Positions 1 through 8,477 of a stretch of DNA of 18,575 bases are shown one piece after another (position 1 is the stretch's first letter; each line of letters begins with the position of its first letter). Under the pieces are notes generated by a model that was not told where the DNA came from, did no database searches, and saw nothing but the letters and a program-made list of their open reading frames with translations. Source of the stretch: Candidatus Hydrogenedens sp. (GTDB taxonomy: Bacteria > Hydrogenedentota > Hydrogenedentia > Hydrogenedentales > Hydrogenedentaceae); NCBI GenBank assembly GCA_020216745.1, contig JAIWNQ010000124.1:1-18575 (forward strand), given 5' to 3'. The position numbers and the translations under genes were made by a program.

Positions 1-73
1 CCTTCCCTTCTATATTGACATAATCCTTTTGGATTTTAGATTTTAAAATACTATTTTCAATAAACTTCTTCAT
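1..73 (-). CDS. 5' fragment of an unidentified gene, cut by the window edge
   Basis: An ATG at 73-71 on the minus strand opens a frame that stays open to the window edge (24 codons, beginning MKKFIENSILKSK). It is preceded by AGGTAAGGAA, which contains plausible Shine-Dalgarno bases. The start lies about 70 bases downstream of the valS stop on the same strand, so it could be co-transcribed with valS. The visible part is lysine-rich and shows no recognisable motif. It is too short to assign a function, and a chance open frame in AT-rich DNA cannot be excluded. Confidence 0.35.
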   Translation of the reverse strand, partial: MKKFIENSILKSKIQKDYVNIEGK

Positions 74-142
74 TTCCTTACCTAAATAACAATTAGATAA
101 AACCCTATTCTTATTATATCATCTTAAAATTGGGATATTGTC

Positions 143-2761
143 TTAGATATGAACAAGAACTTCTATCTTCTCATTCCCTTCGATAATATTGCATTCATTT
201 ACATGAAGCATCGCAACAACATCTTTTAGTAATATTTGACATACTTTATTCATTGCTGATGGACACTTAACTTCTATCTTTGTAACAGGTGCCGCTAAAC
301 TTATATTCGCATCGGCTTTCGCTTTTCTAATAGGATTAATTAGAGAAATAAGAACCTCATATAATTCTGGATATGGAGTAGTAGGTACTCCATCAAATTC
401 TTTCACAGATGGCCATGGACTTTTATGAATAGAACTTGCCATATCTTTATCATTCGAGTATTCCCAACTCCAGACCTCTTCAGTTATATAGGGCAAATAT
501 GGAGCAAACAAACGAATAACAGCACGATGTATAAGTCGCAACGCACTACATGCAGAAATTCGTTCATCGCTTAATTCTGCCTGATATACACGAGGCTTTA
601 TAATTTCCAAATAATTATCACAAAAAACACTCCAGAAAAATTCTTCTGTCAACATTAAGGCTTGAGCATAATCAAATTCTTCAAAACTGGTTGTTGCCCT
701 TTGAATACACACTTTCAATTCATTTATAACAGCAATATCTATTGGGTTTTGGATAGATTCTTTCTTAAGCAACCCCCTATCCACACTTTGGAGTTGCATA
801 ATTGCAAATTTACTTGCATTAAATAATTTTGTGCATAATTTCCTACCCACCTTAAAAGCCTGTTCATCATAAGCAGTATCCACCCCCAATCGGGCTTTAG
901 CTGACCAATACCGAACACTATCAGCTCCATGTTGTTCAATCAGTGGTTCAGGAGTTACTACATTCCCATGACTCTTTGACATTTTTTTACGGTCAGGGTC
1001 TAATATCCAACCACTCAAAACAACATTCTTCCATGGGATATCGCCATCATGAAGATATGCTTTTACGATTGTATAAAACGCCCATGTACGAATAATATCA
1101 TGGGCTTGTGGACGTATATCCATTGGAAACAATTTTTTATGTCGTTCTGGATTTAAAAACCAATGCGTTGCTATCTGTGGTGTAAGCGAACTTGTTGCCC
1201 ATGTATCTAAGACGTCTGGTTCTCCTGTAAAACCATTCCGCTTATCTCTTTGTTCTTCCGTATAACCAGAAGGAACATCTGACAATGGGTCAATTGGCAA
1301 ATCTTTTATTTCAGGTATAATTGGCTTACTATATACTATTTCTCCATCTTCATTTATCGGATACCATACGGGAATAGGAACACCAAAAAATCTCTGCCTG
1401 CTCAAACACCAATCCTGATTTAATCCTTCGACCCAGTGTTCATACCGTTTGTACATATAATCAGGATGCCATTTTATTTTTTTACCTTGCTCAATAAGTG
1501 CCTCTTTTTTATCGATGATTCGGGTATACCACTGCCGTGTCGGAACAATTTCTAAAGGTCGGTCACCTTTTTCAAAGAAACGAACCGCATGGGTAATCTG
1601 CGTTTCGGGACGGTCAATTATACCCTCTATTTGATTCGCAATTTCTACAATAATCTTCTTGGCATTTCCCGTATATAGTCCTTGCATTCTGGAATAAACT
1701 TCATTGGCTTTTTGTGGGTTCTTTGAAGGAACAATCAGATGCCCTGTATCCGAAGAAGTCTTCGTCTTTTCACCAATATCTACAAACTCAATATGCAACA
1801 AAGTTCCATTCCTCGCCACAATTTGTCGCAGAGGCAAATTAAATTGTTTCCACCACTCCACATCTGTCTGGTCACCAAAAGTACATACCATAACAACCCC
1901 CGTTCCCTTCTCTGGCTCCGCTTTTTCATCTGCCATAATAGGAACAGGAACATGAAACAATGGTGTTAAAATTGTTCTCCCTATGTATTTGTTATACCTC
2001 TCATCGTTTGGATGAACTAAAACCGCTACACACGCCGGAAGTAATTCCGGTCGTGTAGTTGCTATCACAAGATATTCATCACTATCAGGAAAAGGGAATC
2101 GAAAGTAGTAAAAAGCAGAAGCAACTTCCTTATCTACAAGTTCCGCTTGAGCAATAGCAGTTTGATAATCTACATCCCATAAAACAGGCCTTTCTTCCTG
2201 ATATATCTCCCCTTTTTTATAAAGTTCAATAAAACTCGCCTGAGAAATTAAACGGCAATGTCGGTCAATCGTTGCGTATTCAAGGTCCCAGTCATAGCTC
2301 ATTCCGAGTCGTGTCCATAAGTTCCGAAATGCCTTTTCATCTTCAACAATAACTTGGTCACACAACTCAATAAAATTTTTACGACTTACGGGTAGAGGTG
2401 GTGTTCCCTTTTTACCAGGGGATACTTTAAGGTTAGGGTCATAAGACATCGAAGGTTCGCAACGAACATTAAGGTAATTTTGCACTCGTCTTTCTGTTGG
2501 CAATCCATTATCATCCCACCCTATCGGGAAGAATATATTTTTACCTTTCATTCTTTGATACCGAACAATAAAATCTTGATGGGAATAACTAAACATATGC
2601 CCTACATGCAAAGAACCGCTCACAGTTGGGGGAGGTGTATCTACAACAAAAGTCTGTTCACGTGTTTTTGAAGGGTCCCAACGATATATTCCCGTCTCTT
2701 TCCATGTCTTTATCCAGTTTTCTTCAATTCTCTTTACATCATAATTTTTAGGTAAATCCAT
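143..2761 (-). CDS. valS: Valyl-tRNA synthetase, type 2 (lacking the C-terminal coiled-coil arm)
   Basis: This class I aminoacyl-tRNA synthetase charges tRNA-Val in the cytoplasm and edits mischarged threonine. The HIGH motif is HVGH at residues 52-55 and KMSKS is at 593-597. The CP1 editing domain spans about 190-370 and includes ATTRPE and GTGVVM. The block WDDNGLPTERRVQNY after HIGH is characteristic of the type-2 ValRS of archaea, actinobacteria and some other bacteria. At 872 residues the protein ends soon after the anticodon-binding domain and has no C-terminal coiled-coil arm, as expected for this type. The start is ATG, with AGAAGG and a nearer AGG upstream. No T-box leader was seen. 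The identity is secure. Confidence 0.96.
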   Translation of the reverse strand: MDLPKNYDVKRIEENWIKTWKETGIYRWDPSKTREQTFVVDTPPPTVSGSLHVGHMFSYSHQDFIVRYQRMKGKNIFFPIGWDDNGLPTERRVQNYLNVRCEPSMSYDPNLKVSPGKKGTPPLPVSRKNFIELCDQVIVEDEKAFRNLWTRLGMSYDWDLEYATIDRHCRLISQASFIELYKKGEIYQEERPVLWDVDYQTAIAQAELVDKEVASAFYYFRFPFPDSDEYLVIATTRPELLPACVAVLVHPNDERYNKYIGRTILTPLFHVPVPIMADEKAEPEKGTGVVMVCTFGDQTDVEWWKQFNLPLRQIVARNGTLLHIEFVDIGEKTKTSSDTGHLIVPSKNPQKANEVYSRMQGLYTGNAKKIIVEIANQIEGIIDRPETQITHAVRFFEKGDRPLEIVPTRQWYTRIIDKKEALIEQGKKIKWHPDYMYKRYEHWVEGLNQDWCLSRQRFFGVPIPVWYPINEDGEIVYSKPIIPEIKDLPIDPLSDVPSGYTEEQRDKRNGFTGEPDVLDTWATSSLTPQIATHWFLNPERHKKLFPMDIRPQAHDIIRTWAFYTIVKAYLHDGDIPWKNVVLSGWILDPDRKKMSKSHGNVVTPEPLIEQHGADSVRYWSAKARLGVDTAYDEQAFKVGRKLCTKLFNASKFAIMQLQSVDRGLLKKESIQNPIDIAVINELKVCIQRATTSFEEFDYAQALMLTEEFFWSVFCDNYLEIIKPRVYQAELSDERISACSALRLIHRAVIRLFAPYLPYITEEVWSWEYSNDKDMASSIHKSPWPSVKEFDGVPTTPYPELYEVLISLINPIRKAKADANISLAAPVTKIEVKCPSAMNKVCQILLKDVVAMLHVNECNIIEGNEKIEVLVHI

Positions 2762-2812
2762 AATCCTAAACCTTCTTTTAAAAAAATCCTTAGTCTGTGT
2801 GCTTTATTTCCA

Positions 2813-2841
2813 TTAATAATACTAATAAGGGAGATTTTCAA
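2813..2841 (-). promoter_or_regulatory. Candidate sigma-70 promoter for valS
   Basis: On the minus strand TTGAAA (2841-2836, 5/6 to consensus) is followed after 17 bases by TATTAA (2818-2813, 4/6). This would start transcription about 45 bases before the valS ATG. The spacing is ideal, but the local sequence is AT-rich and the -10 is imperfect, so this is only a candidate. Confidence 0.35.
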
Positions 2842-2912
2842 GGATTGATAAATAGTATACAATATTCAACATAAATTGGGAAAATTATTCAAAAATACGA
2901 TGTTGAAATAAA

Positions 2913-3572
2913 TCAAAAAATACTAAAACCTGTCAGCCCATAGGAAAGTAAAAATCCTGCGATATGTTGCAACGGTGGAGATATTATTCTTGAGCCCAAC
3001 GTTATCGCTATAATTAATCCAAAGGGTCCCATTTGTTGTAAAAATCTTTGTCCTTCAGGGGGCAAAAAATAATTCAATACATGGTGTCCATCTAAAGGTG
3101 GTAATGGAATACAATTAAAAAGAAGTAAGACAAGATTTATCATTACTATAGAAATAGATACTAAACAGGCAGGAGATGTAAACATCTCTTCAGGAGTTGT
3201 AATACCGTTTATAATCACAGTTAATCTCAAAACAAACGTAAAAACCAAAGCCAACAAGAGATTCGCAGTAGGACCAGCCATTGCTACAAAAACCTGATGC
3301 ACTCTTGGATTACGCAAATTACGAACATTAACAGGAACTGGCTTTGCCCAACCAAATAGAAATGGAAACTGGGTTATCATCATTAATAATGGCAAAATAA
3401 ACGTCCCTAACGGGTCTGCATGTTTTATCGGATTTAAAGTCAGCCTTCCCAACATACGAGCAGTATGGTCGCCAAACCTATCCGCAGCCGCCGCATGTGC
3501 CGCTTCATGCGCCGAAAGGCAAAATAATAAACATATATACTGAACTAATATGTGTAATAATCTTTCAGCCAC
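2913..3572 (-). CDS. Site-2 protease family (M50) membrane metalloprotease
   Basis: This 219-residue polytopic membrane protein resembles small PDZ-less M50B intramembrane zinc proteases such as the YwhC type. The HExxH zinc motif is HEAAH at residues 22-26 in the first membrane segment. AGPTAN is at 99-104. The third metal ligand, Asp161, sits in the NPxPPLDG-type motif NCIPLPPLDG (152-162). Residues 53-75, 95-120, 135-155 and 180-210 are hydrophobic. The start is GTG at 3572 with only a weak purine-rich stretch (AGAGAAG) upstream, and no internal Met occurs before residue 40. It lies 151 bases upstream of valS on the same strand and is divergent from the next gene. The substrate is unknown. 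Confidence 0.9.
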   Translation of the reverse strand: MAERLLHILVQYICLLFCLSAHEAAHAAAADRFGDHTARMLGRLTLNPIKHADPLGTFILPLLMMITQFPFLFGWAKPVPVNVRNLRNPRVHQVFVAMAGPTANLLLALVFTFVLRLTVIINGITTPEEMFTSPACLVSISIVMINLVLLLFNCIPLPPLDGHHVLNYFLPPEGQRFLQQMGPFGLIIAITLGSRIISPPLQHIAGFLLSYGLTGFSIF

Positions 3573-3598
3573 CTTGCTTCTCTCTTATGAATTTGAGT

Positions 3599-3616
3599 AA
3601 GTATACTTCATATAAT
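3599..3616 (+). promoter_or_regulatory. Candidate -10 element with an adjacent 10-bp palindrome
   Basis: A perfect TATAAT (3611-3616) sits in the divergent gap between the M50 protease and the rightward gene. It lies just downstream of a perfect palindrome, AAGTATACTT (3599-3608). No convincing -35 element is at the right distance. The palindrome could be a small operator or simply AT-rich coincidence. Confidence 0.25.
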
Positions 3617-3665
3617 AAGACATTTCAAAGTAGAATATTGTTTCTAAGAGTTGCACTTTATTTTT

Positions 3666-5162
3666 ATGAACCAGTTATTATTAAAAATATATTTATATCT
3701 ATTTTTCGGTATCACAAAAGATAACATATCAAATAAAAACCTCCTCTTCTTTCATAACGATTTTTTAAACTTACTATCTCAACCCAAACCATGTAAAATA
3801 AATACAGACTCCTTCCTACATAAGTTAGAGGAAAACTTAAATATAAAAATCACTATCGAAAACAAAATTTTAACAGAGCATTTATTCCTTGATAATCAAA
3901 TTATTTATACCTGTTTATCACTATTCTTAAAACAAAATTCTATCAATAATAATGTCTCTTTTCTCTCATATCAAGAAAAGGAAGAGGTAGGTTTTCTTAT
4001 TCCAACACTTACCGCTATTTATGGAGAAAATGCTTCAAATAAATATGTTCTCGTAAATTACTTTCTTCCTTTTCCAATTTCATTCTTGAATGACATTTGG
4101 ACCTCCGCAACAAACGGAGGGAAAATTATCATAGAAGAAAATCACATCGTATTTAAACTTTCAGGTTTCAGAATTATACCTTCGTCATACAAAACCATAA
4201 CGGATTTCTTAGAAATACAAGATAATATCGAACTATCAGAGGAAATAATTAAACGATTTATCTCAAAACACAATCAAAACAAGATACTTAATCTTCACAC
4301 AGTTTTTACTAATCTTTGGGAAATACTTTCAACATTAACTCACAAACCTAATAACATCGAAATTAAAATTGACCCCAACATTCCTTTTCTTTGGGCTCCT
4401 GAATTAACCCTGATAAGCATTATCTCATGTCTCCTGTTCCCATTTATCATCTATAAAAACAGGGAGGTCGGATTGTTCTCTATAAACTATGAAAAAGTCT
4501 CGAGAGAATACAATATAGAGACTATCGTCAAAACTAAAAATCCTATCCATACTAATGATGAATTAAACCATATCATAAATAAGTTAGTTGAACAATTAAA
4601 TGGAAACATAAGTATAAATATCGAATCTAAAAAAAATGAACATGTTTTTTCTATAAAAACGATTGTTCCAGACACCATTGGTATAATGTTAGACAAAAAG
4701 TTAGATGGCTGGGAACACCTCTCATCTGAAAGTATAGACCTATTACGAAGACTCTGTCTTCAATCACATATTCCTTATGAACATCCATTTGTTGTAGAAA
4801 TAATCCGTCACGAAATAGAAACTTTTTTCTACAAAGTATTTTCAACTCCATTATTTCAAAACTTATCCCATGACATTATCGAAAAGCACAAAATAAATCC
4901 TGAAATAAAACCACTACTTGAACAAATAAAAAAGGGAAAAATTAAAAAAAATGCATTAGAACCTAAGGCGGTGGGGAATCTCTTAGAAATATTTTTAACC
5001 TGTTCGAATGGAACGGTGCGAATTAAAAAATCATTGAAAATATCAGACATCACTTTCCAATATTTGTATAACTTATCATCAGCCCTGAAACATTTTCCAA
5101 ATTCGACAAATAATATTCTTAAGTCGCTTGCTATTGTTATTAAAAATGTTAACCTAACTTAA
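3666..5162 (+). CDS. Unrecognised protein, possibly two tandem degenerate HATPase (histidine-kinase-like) domains
   Basis: No family could be named with certainty. Numbered from the ATG at 3666, residues about 203-335 read like a histidine-kinase ATPase domain. A segment like the linker before HATPase_c (LNLHTVFTNLWEILSTL, then IEIKIDPNIP) is followed by a hydrophobic helix where the N-box should be. It ends in LVEQLNGNISINIES and VFSIKTIVP, which mimics the usual G-G-x-I-x-V-x-S then F-x-I-x-L-P ending. Residues about 45-168 show a weaker version of the same pattern, ending in NGGKIIIEE. Neither copy has the N-box Asn or the DxGxG motif, so ATP binding is doubtful. The last 150 residues are helical and lysine-rich. 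No His phosphoacceptor domain or clear membrane anchor is visible. An in-frame TTG at 3651 is an alternative start, and neither start has a good ribosome site. Confidence 0.6.
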   Translation: MNQLLLKIYLYLFFGITKDNISNKNLLFFHNDFLNLLSQPKPCKINTDSFLHKLEENLNIKITIENKILTEHLFLDNQIIYTCLSLFLKQNSINNNVSFLSYQEKEEVGFLIPTLTAIYGENASNKYVLVNYFLPFPISFLNDIWTSATNGGKIIIEENHIVFKLSGFRIIPSSYKTITDFLEIQDNIELSEEIIKRFISKHNQNKILNLHTVFTNLWEILSTLTHKPNNIEIKIDPNIPFLWAPELTLISIISCLLFPFIIYKNREVGLFSINYEKVSREYNIETIVKTKNPIHTNDELNHIINKLVEQLNGNISINIESKKNEHVFSIKTIVPDTIGIMLDKKLDGWEHLSSESIDLLRRLCLQSHIPYEHPFVVEIIRHEIETFFYKVFSTPLFQNLSHDIIEKHKINPEIKPLLEQIKKGKIKKNALEPKAVGNLLEIFLTCSNGTVRIKKSLKISDITFQYLYNLSSALKHFPNSTNNILKSLAIVIKNVNLT

Positions 5163-5211
5163 AAAATAAAAATTAGATAAGCCTTTACCCATATTTTAAG
5201 GTTCTTACATC

Positions 5212-5751
5212 TTAAATACCTAATTTCTTCACAACTTCATTTATTTCATAAGCAATTCTTTGGGAACATTCTAATTCATTATTTAATCTACACATATTCT
5301 TATATTCATTTGTGTCTATTAATAATAAATGTTGATTATCTTTAATGATGTGGATATTTATATTGACATTTGGGTTGGTTAAAAATATTCCAGATATCGT
5401 ATTACCTAAATCCCCCATCGGAACTCTATCTATATGTGATATTTGAAAAGTTAATACTACCTTAGCACCTCCTAATTTTTCACTTTTACCTATTTCTATC
5501 TTCCCTCCTGATTGTTCCGCAGAATCCCTTGCCAAACTCAATCCCAATCCCACTATCTTTGATGATTTTGTTGTATAGAATGGGTCTAATATCTGTTCTG
5601 CCTCTATACTAAAACCTTTACCGTTATCTTCAACACACACCGAATACATATCCTCATTTTCATTAACATCGATAGTAATCCATATTTTATCTGCACCCGC
5701 ATTAATAGAATTTTCTAACAAATCAAGTATATGTAGAGATATTTCTATCAA
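5212..5751 (-). CDS. Stand-alone ATP-binding protein (HATPase_c, hydrogenase-cluster type)
   Basis: This small GHKL-fold ATPase has no dimerisation/phosphoacceptor or sensor domain. Numbered from the TTG start, the N-box is HILDLLENSINAGA (about residues 7-20), the G1 box VEDNGKGF is near 40 and the G2 region GLGLSLARD is near 70. GGKIEIGKSEKLGGAKV follows, and a divergent C-terminal extension of about 80 residues has unknown function. The upstream ATG at 5760 abuts GGAGGT (5766-5761) with no spacer, so it is unlikely to be used. The TTG at 5751 lies 9 bases from GGAGGT and overlaps the PHP gene's TGA as TTGA. It also gives the usual family start, M-I-E-I-S-L-H-I-L-D. Homologues occur in operons with DRTGG, PHP and [FeFe]-hydrogenase-related genes. 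It is the last gene of the operon and is probably translationally coupled to it. Confidence 0.85.
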   Translation of the reverse strand: MIEISLHILDLLENSINAGADKIWITIDVNENEDMYSVCVEDNGKGFSIEAEQILDPFYTTKSSKIVGLGLSLARDSAEQSGGKIEIGKSEKLGGAKVVLTFQISHIDRVPMGDLGNTISGIFLTNPNVNINIHIIKDNQHLLLIDTNEYKNMCRLNNELECSQRIAYEINEVVKKLGI

Positions 5752-6515
5752 TATTGGCATACCTCCATAATAGGTTTTCTTTTTATCGCTTCCTTTAGAC
5801 CATTAAAGGTCAGACTGTCTATATAAAATCCAGTTTTTACAAATCCTATTTCCCCAACAGAATGCGAATCAGAAGATGTTATTAAAGGAATATGTTCTGG
5901 TACCTTATAAATCACATCTCTCACTTTAAACTCATTTTTATCTAAAACATTTTTAACAGATACAGGAGATATTTCTAAAACATCAAACAAATTTTCTGGT
6001 ATAAAACCTAATTGACTTATTACAGAAAAAGAAGGCCTATCGATATGTCCCGCTATAACTAATGCATTGTATTTTTTAAGGGTAAGTACAGCCTCTTCAA
6101 CCTCATAGTTAGTAGCGTAATAGAGTGCCTTCACCTCTTCATCTATCTTCTGCCCCATCATATCTATCACATTTTGAGACTCAAAAAACTCGGGCATATT
6201 ATCTATATCTACTAACGAGTCCCGTATAACATTTCCAACTTCATCTGCAATACTCAAATCCTCAAATAACCCTAAGATATGCACTTCCTCCATTGTCGTT
6301 ATCTCTATACCTGGAATAAATAGTATATCTGGATAATACTTCTTCCCATATTCATAAAAAGCATTTACATTCTTTGTGCTGTTATGATCACAAATTGCAA
6401 ATATACGAATCCCCATCTTACTTAACTGTTTATATATTTTTTCAGGTATCATTTTACGGTCTGCACACGGAGATAATACAGAATGGATATGTAAATCTGC
6501 ATAAATTAATGACAA
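5748..6515 (-). CDS. PHP-domain metal-dependent phosphoesterase
   Basis: A PHP (polymerase and histidinol phosphatase) domain fills this 255-residue protein. The metal-binding motifs are DLHIHS (7-12), CDHNST (42-47), GIEITT (69-74), EVHILG (77-82), GHID (156-159) and SSDSHS (214-219), giving a complete trinuclear-type ligand set. An insert at about 85-135 may form a lid. The start is TTG at 6515, served by GAGAGGA at 6529-6523, and only four bases separate it from the preceding gene's stop. PHP proteins hydrolyse phosphate mono- or diesters, and the substrate here is unknown. Its place between a DRTGG-like protein and an HATPase matches accessory genes seen beside [FeFe]-hydrogenases and suggests a regulatory nucleotide or phosphoprotein target (inference). 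Confidence 0.9.
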   Translation of the reverse strand: MSLIYADLHIHSVLSPCADRKMIPEKIYKQLSKMGIRIFAICDHNSTKNVNAFYEYGKKYYPDILFIPGIEITTMEEVHILGLFEDLSIADEVGNVIRDSLVDIDNMPEFFESQNVIDMMGQKIDEEVKALYYATNYEVEEAVLTLKKYNALVIAGHIDRPSFSVISQLGFIPENLFDVLEISPVSVKNVLDKNEFKVRDVIYKVPEHIPLITSSDSHSVGEIGFVKTGFYIDSLTFNGLKEAIKRKPIMEVCQY

Positions 6516-6519
6516 AGGA

Positions 6520-6870
6520 TTATCCTCTCAATCCTAATTGATATAATGTCCCAGCAACTTTAAACGCAGATTCAGAACTTGTAAACAACAATATCTTTTC
6601 TTGTTCCGCTTTCTCGATTACACTTTTCTCTGGCATACGATTCTGAATAAAAATAACTGCCGTTAACTCCGCATGAACCGCAACCGCAATTACGTTAATA
6701 TGTGTTTGCAATGTAACCAGAACTGCACCTTTTGGAGCATTCGCTAAAACATCACTTAGCAAATCAGACACATAGGCATAATCAACTTCCCTTTCCATCA
6801 CATCCTCTAAACCCACTGTCAGTAAACTTAATTCTAACTGTCTTGAAATATCTTTTATTTTTATACCCAT
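6520..6870 (-). CDS. DRTGG-domain-like small protein (second copy in operon)
   Basis: This 116-residue single-domain cytoplasmic protein resembles the DRTGG domain family, small alpha/beta domains found next to CBS domains, in Pta and in hydrogenase-associated operons. Visible hallmarks are the opening IKIKDISRQLELSLLTVG, the core YVSDLLSDVLANAPKGAVLVT, a central VIFIQNRMPEKSVIEKA stretch, and the end LFTSSESAFKVAGTLYQLGL. The start is ATG at 6870 with AAAGGA about 10 bases upstream. It lies 26 bases after the Fe-S sensor gene and 4 bases before the PHP gene. DRTGG domains are thought to bind a ligand or nucleotide, but no biochemical role is established for this type. It is paralogous to the first gene of the operon. 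Confidence 0.82.
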   Translation of the reverse strand: MGIKIKDISRQLELSLLTVGLEDVMEREVDYAYVSDLLSDVLANAPKGAVLVTLQTHINVIAVAVHAELTAVIFIQNRMPEKSVIEKAEQEKILLFTSSESAFKVAGTLYQLGLRG

Positions 6871-6896
6871 AGTCTAATCATCCTTTCTTTTTATTA

Positions 6897-8477
6897 CTAT
6901 TCTTTTATTATATAAGGACAATGTTTTACATCAATATTATTCAGAACAATATCTTCGGCAAAATCCAAACATGTCGGGGCACCACAAATACCACAATCCC
7001 TTCCTGGAAGTATTCTATTCTTTTGTTCTATGTCTGTTAACTTTCTCATCGCTTTTTGTATATTTTCATCTAAACGAATCCCTCTTCTCGGTTTCAAACC
7101 TGTAACTCTAAATTGAACCTTCAATTCTCCTATACTCTCGCTACTTTGTTTTATTTCTTGCCACTTATTTTCAAAATACAGTCTTGTGGTCTCTGGTTCT
7201 TTTCCCCAAAAAGGTGCTCCATAACATCCCCCTCGACATGTATACAGTTCTACAATTTTAGGCATAAAAGGTAATTGCTTCTTTTCTAAACTCATTAAAA
7301 ACATCCTTACAGATTCCAAACCTGTAATAACAACACTATCACTTTTACTTACATTATAATTTGACAATTCATACGATTCTTCATTAGGTAAAGCCCCAAC
7401 TTCTAATTTACGAAAATAATTAAGTGCTTCAAATGGGTCAAGGATATTGACTTTTTTATTTAGATTCTCCTCTACTTTTAAGGCACATATCTGTGAAGGA
7501 CAAGATGGTACCACCGTTATTTCTATATCATTTGTGAAGTTATCAATCGCTGATTGAATAGGCGTTAAGTATGGAGCAATATGTTTTACCAAGGAAGGAT
7601 ATTCTGTTTGTATCCAATAAACAACCGCAGGACATAGCGGTAAAATCACAGGTAATGCCACATTATTCTGTTCTGACAATACATATTCATGGACTTTATT
7701 TTTCAGCACTTCTTCCCAAAGCATCAATGGATATAAGTTAATTCCCTTTTCTTCCCTTAATAATCGTAAATAATCAGAAGTAATTTTATATTTCCCTAAT
7801 GATGCAAACATCGGTAATGGAACTATAAAAACCTTCTTATTTCCTTCTTTAATACCCCTATTATCAATTTCCAATTTAAATACACCCGTCGGACATACGT
7901 GTATACATTGATTACAATTAATACAACGATTTGAAATAATATGGACTTTATCTTCCCATACTCGGATAGCACGTGTAGGACATACTTTTATACATTGCAT
8001 ACACTTTTTGCATTTCTCTGATTCTACACCCACAAAAGAATGTATATACTCATGTTCTATCGTCATTTTTAAATAGATAGAGATATTTAATACTGTCCCG
8101 TTACTACTACTATGGATTACAAATAAATCAGAATTCTTTTGAATATTAGGTAGCCCCATTCCTGCTCCAAAACCCATCTCTCTTGCTTCTTCTGGTGCAG
8201 TAGAATAACCCTCTTTTATTGCAAGTTCTATCCTCGGAATCCCAGGACCAGTATCCTTAACAATAATATCTATCCTGTTATCCTCCAGAAAGAACTGAAT
8301 TTCTCCCCCATATGAATGGATAATTAAATTCATCTCTGCTTCATAAACAGCAATCATAACCCTTCTAATGATTTCTGAGGCTATCCCCAACTTACTTAAT
8401 ACTTCTTTTATCTTGGACGACACCTGTCCCCCATTTATGTAATCACCTCTTTTTACCGTATACGAACCTGAAATCAT
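6897..8477 (-). CDS. RsbT-like ATPase fused to 2[4Fe-4S] ferredoxin, [FeFe]-hydrogenase-like domain and C-terminal Fe-S domain
   Basis: Residues 1-137 form an anti-sigma-kinase-like (RsbT/SpoIIAB) HATPase, with N-box YEAEMNLIIHSYGG (45-58), DTGPGIP (75-81) and GAGMGLPN (104-111). Residues 150-200 carry two CxxCxxCxxxCP ferredoxin motifs (Cys156/159/162/166 and 185/188/191/195). Residues about 215-425 match the hydrogenase large-subunit C-terminal domain. Its L1 motif is reduced to PLCP (Cys282), L2 is probably CALKVEE (Cys331), and L3 is ELYTCRGGC (Cys414, Cys418). All four H-cluster cysteines have candidates, but the proton-relay Cys of TSCCP is replaced by Leu281, and the Met of L2 and L3 and the GGG of L3 are changed. 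This suggests a sensory or electron-storing role rather than H2 catalysis. A C-terminal Fe-S motif (PF04060-like) uses Cys495, 498, 503 and 520. The ATG overlaps the upstream gene's TGA (ATGA), indicating coupled translation. It probably senses redox state or H2 and relays it through the kinase domain; no partner such as an STAS protein is in the window. Confidence 0.88.
   Translation of the reverse strand: MISGSYTVKRGDYINGGQVSSKIKEVLSKLGIASEIIRRVMIAVYEAEMNLIIHSYGGEIQFFLEDNRIDIIVKDTGPGIPRIELAIKEGYSTAPEEAREMGFGAGMGLPNIQKNSDLFVIHSSSNGTVLNISIYLKMTIEHEYIHSFVGVESEKCKKCMQCIKVCPTRAIRVWEDKVHIISNRCINCNQCIHVCPTGVFKLEIDNRGIKEGNKKVFIVPLPMFASLGKYKITSDYLRLLREEKGINLYPLMLWEEVLKNKVHEYVLSEQNNVALPVILPLCPAVVYWIQTEYPSLVKHIAPYLTPIQSAIDNFTNDIEITVVPSCPSQICALKVEENLNKKVNILDPFEALNYFRKLEVGALPNEESYELSNYNVSKSDSVVITGLESVRMFLMSLEKKQLPFMPKIVELYTCRGGCYGAPFWGKEPETTRLYFENKWQEIKQSSESIGELKVQFRVTGLKPRRGIRLDENIQKAMRKLTDIEQKNRILPGRDCGICGAPTCLDFAEDIVLNNIDVKHCPYIIKE

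Noticed and set aside
1704..1969. Open frames on the plus strand inside valS
   Set aside because: They are antisense shadows of a secure gene, with no family features or ribosome sites.
2762..2912. T-box riboswitch upstream of valS
   Set aside because: The 151-base leader has no AGGGTGG-type T-box sequence and no terminator/antiterminator pair; only a candidate promoter is visible.
5163..5211. Bidirectional terminator between convergent genes
   Set aside because: TAAGCCTT and AAGGTTCTTA pair only imperfectly, with a two-base bulge and an AT-rich stem, and there is no T-run directly after; too weak to call.
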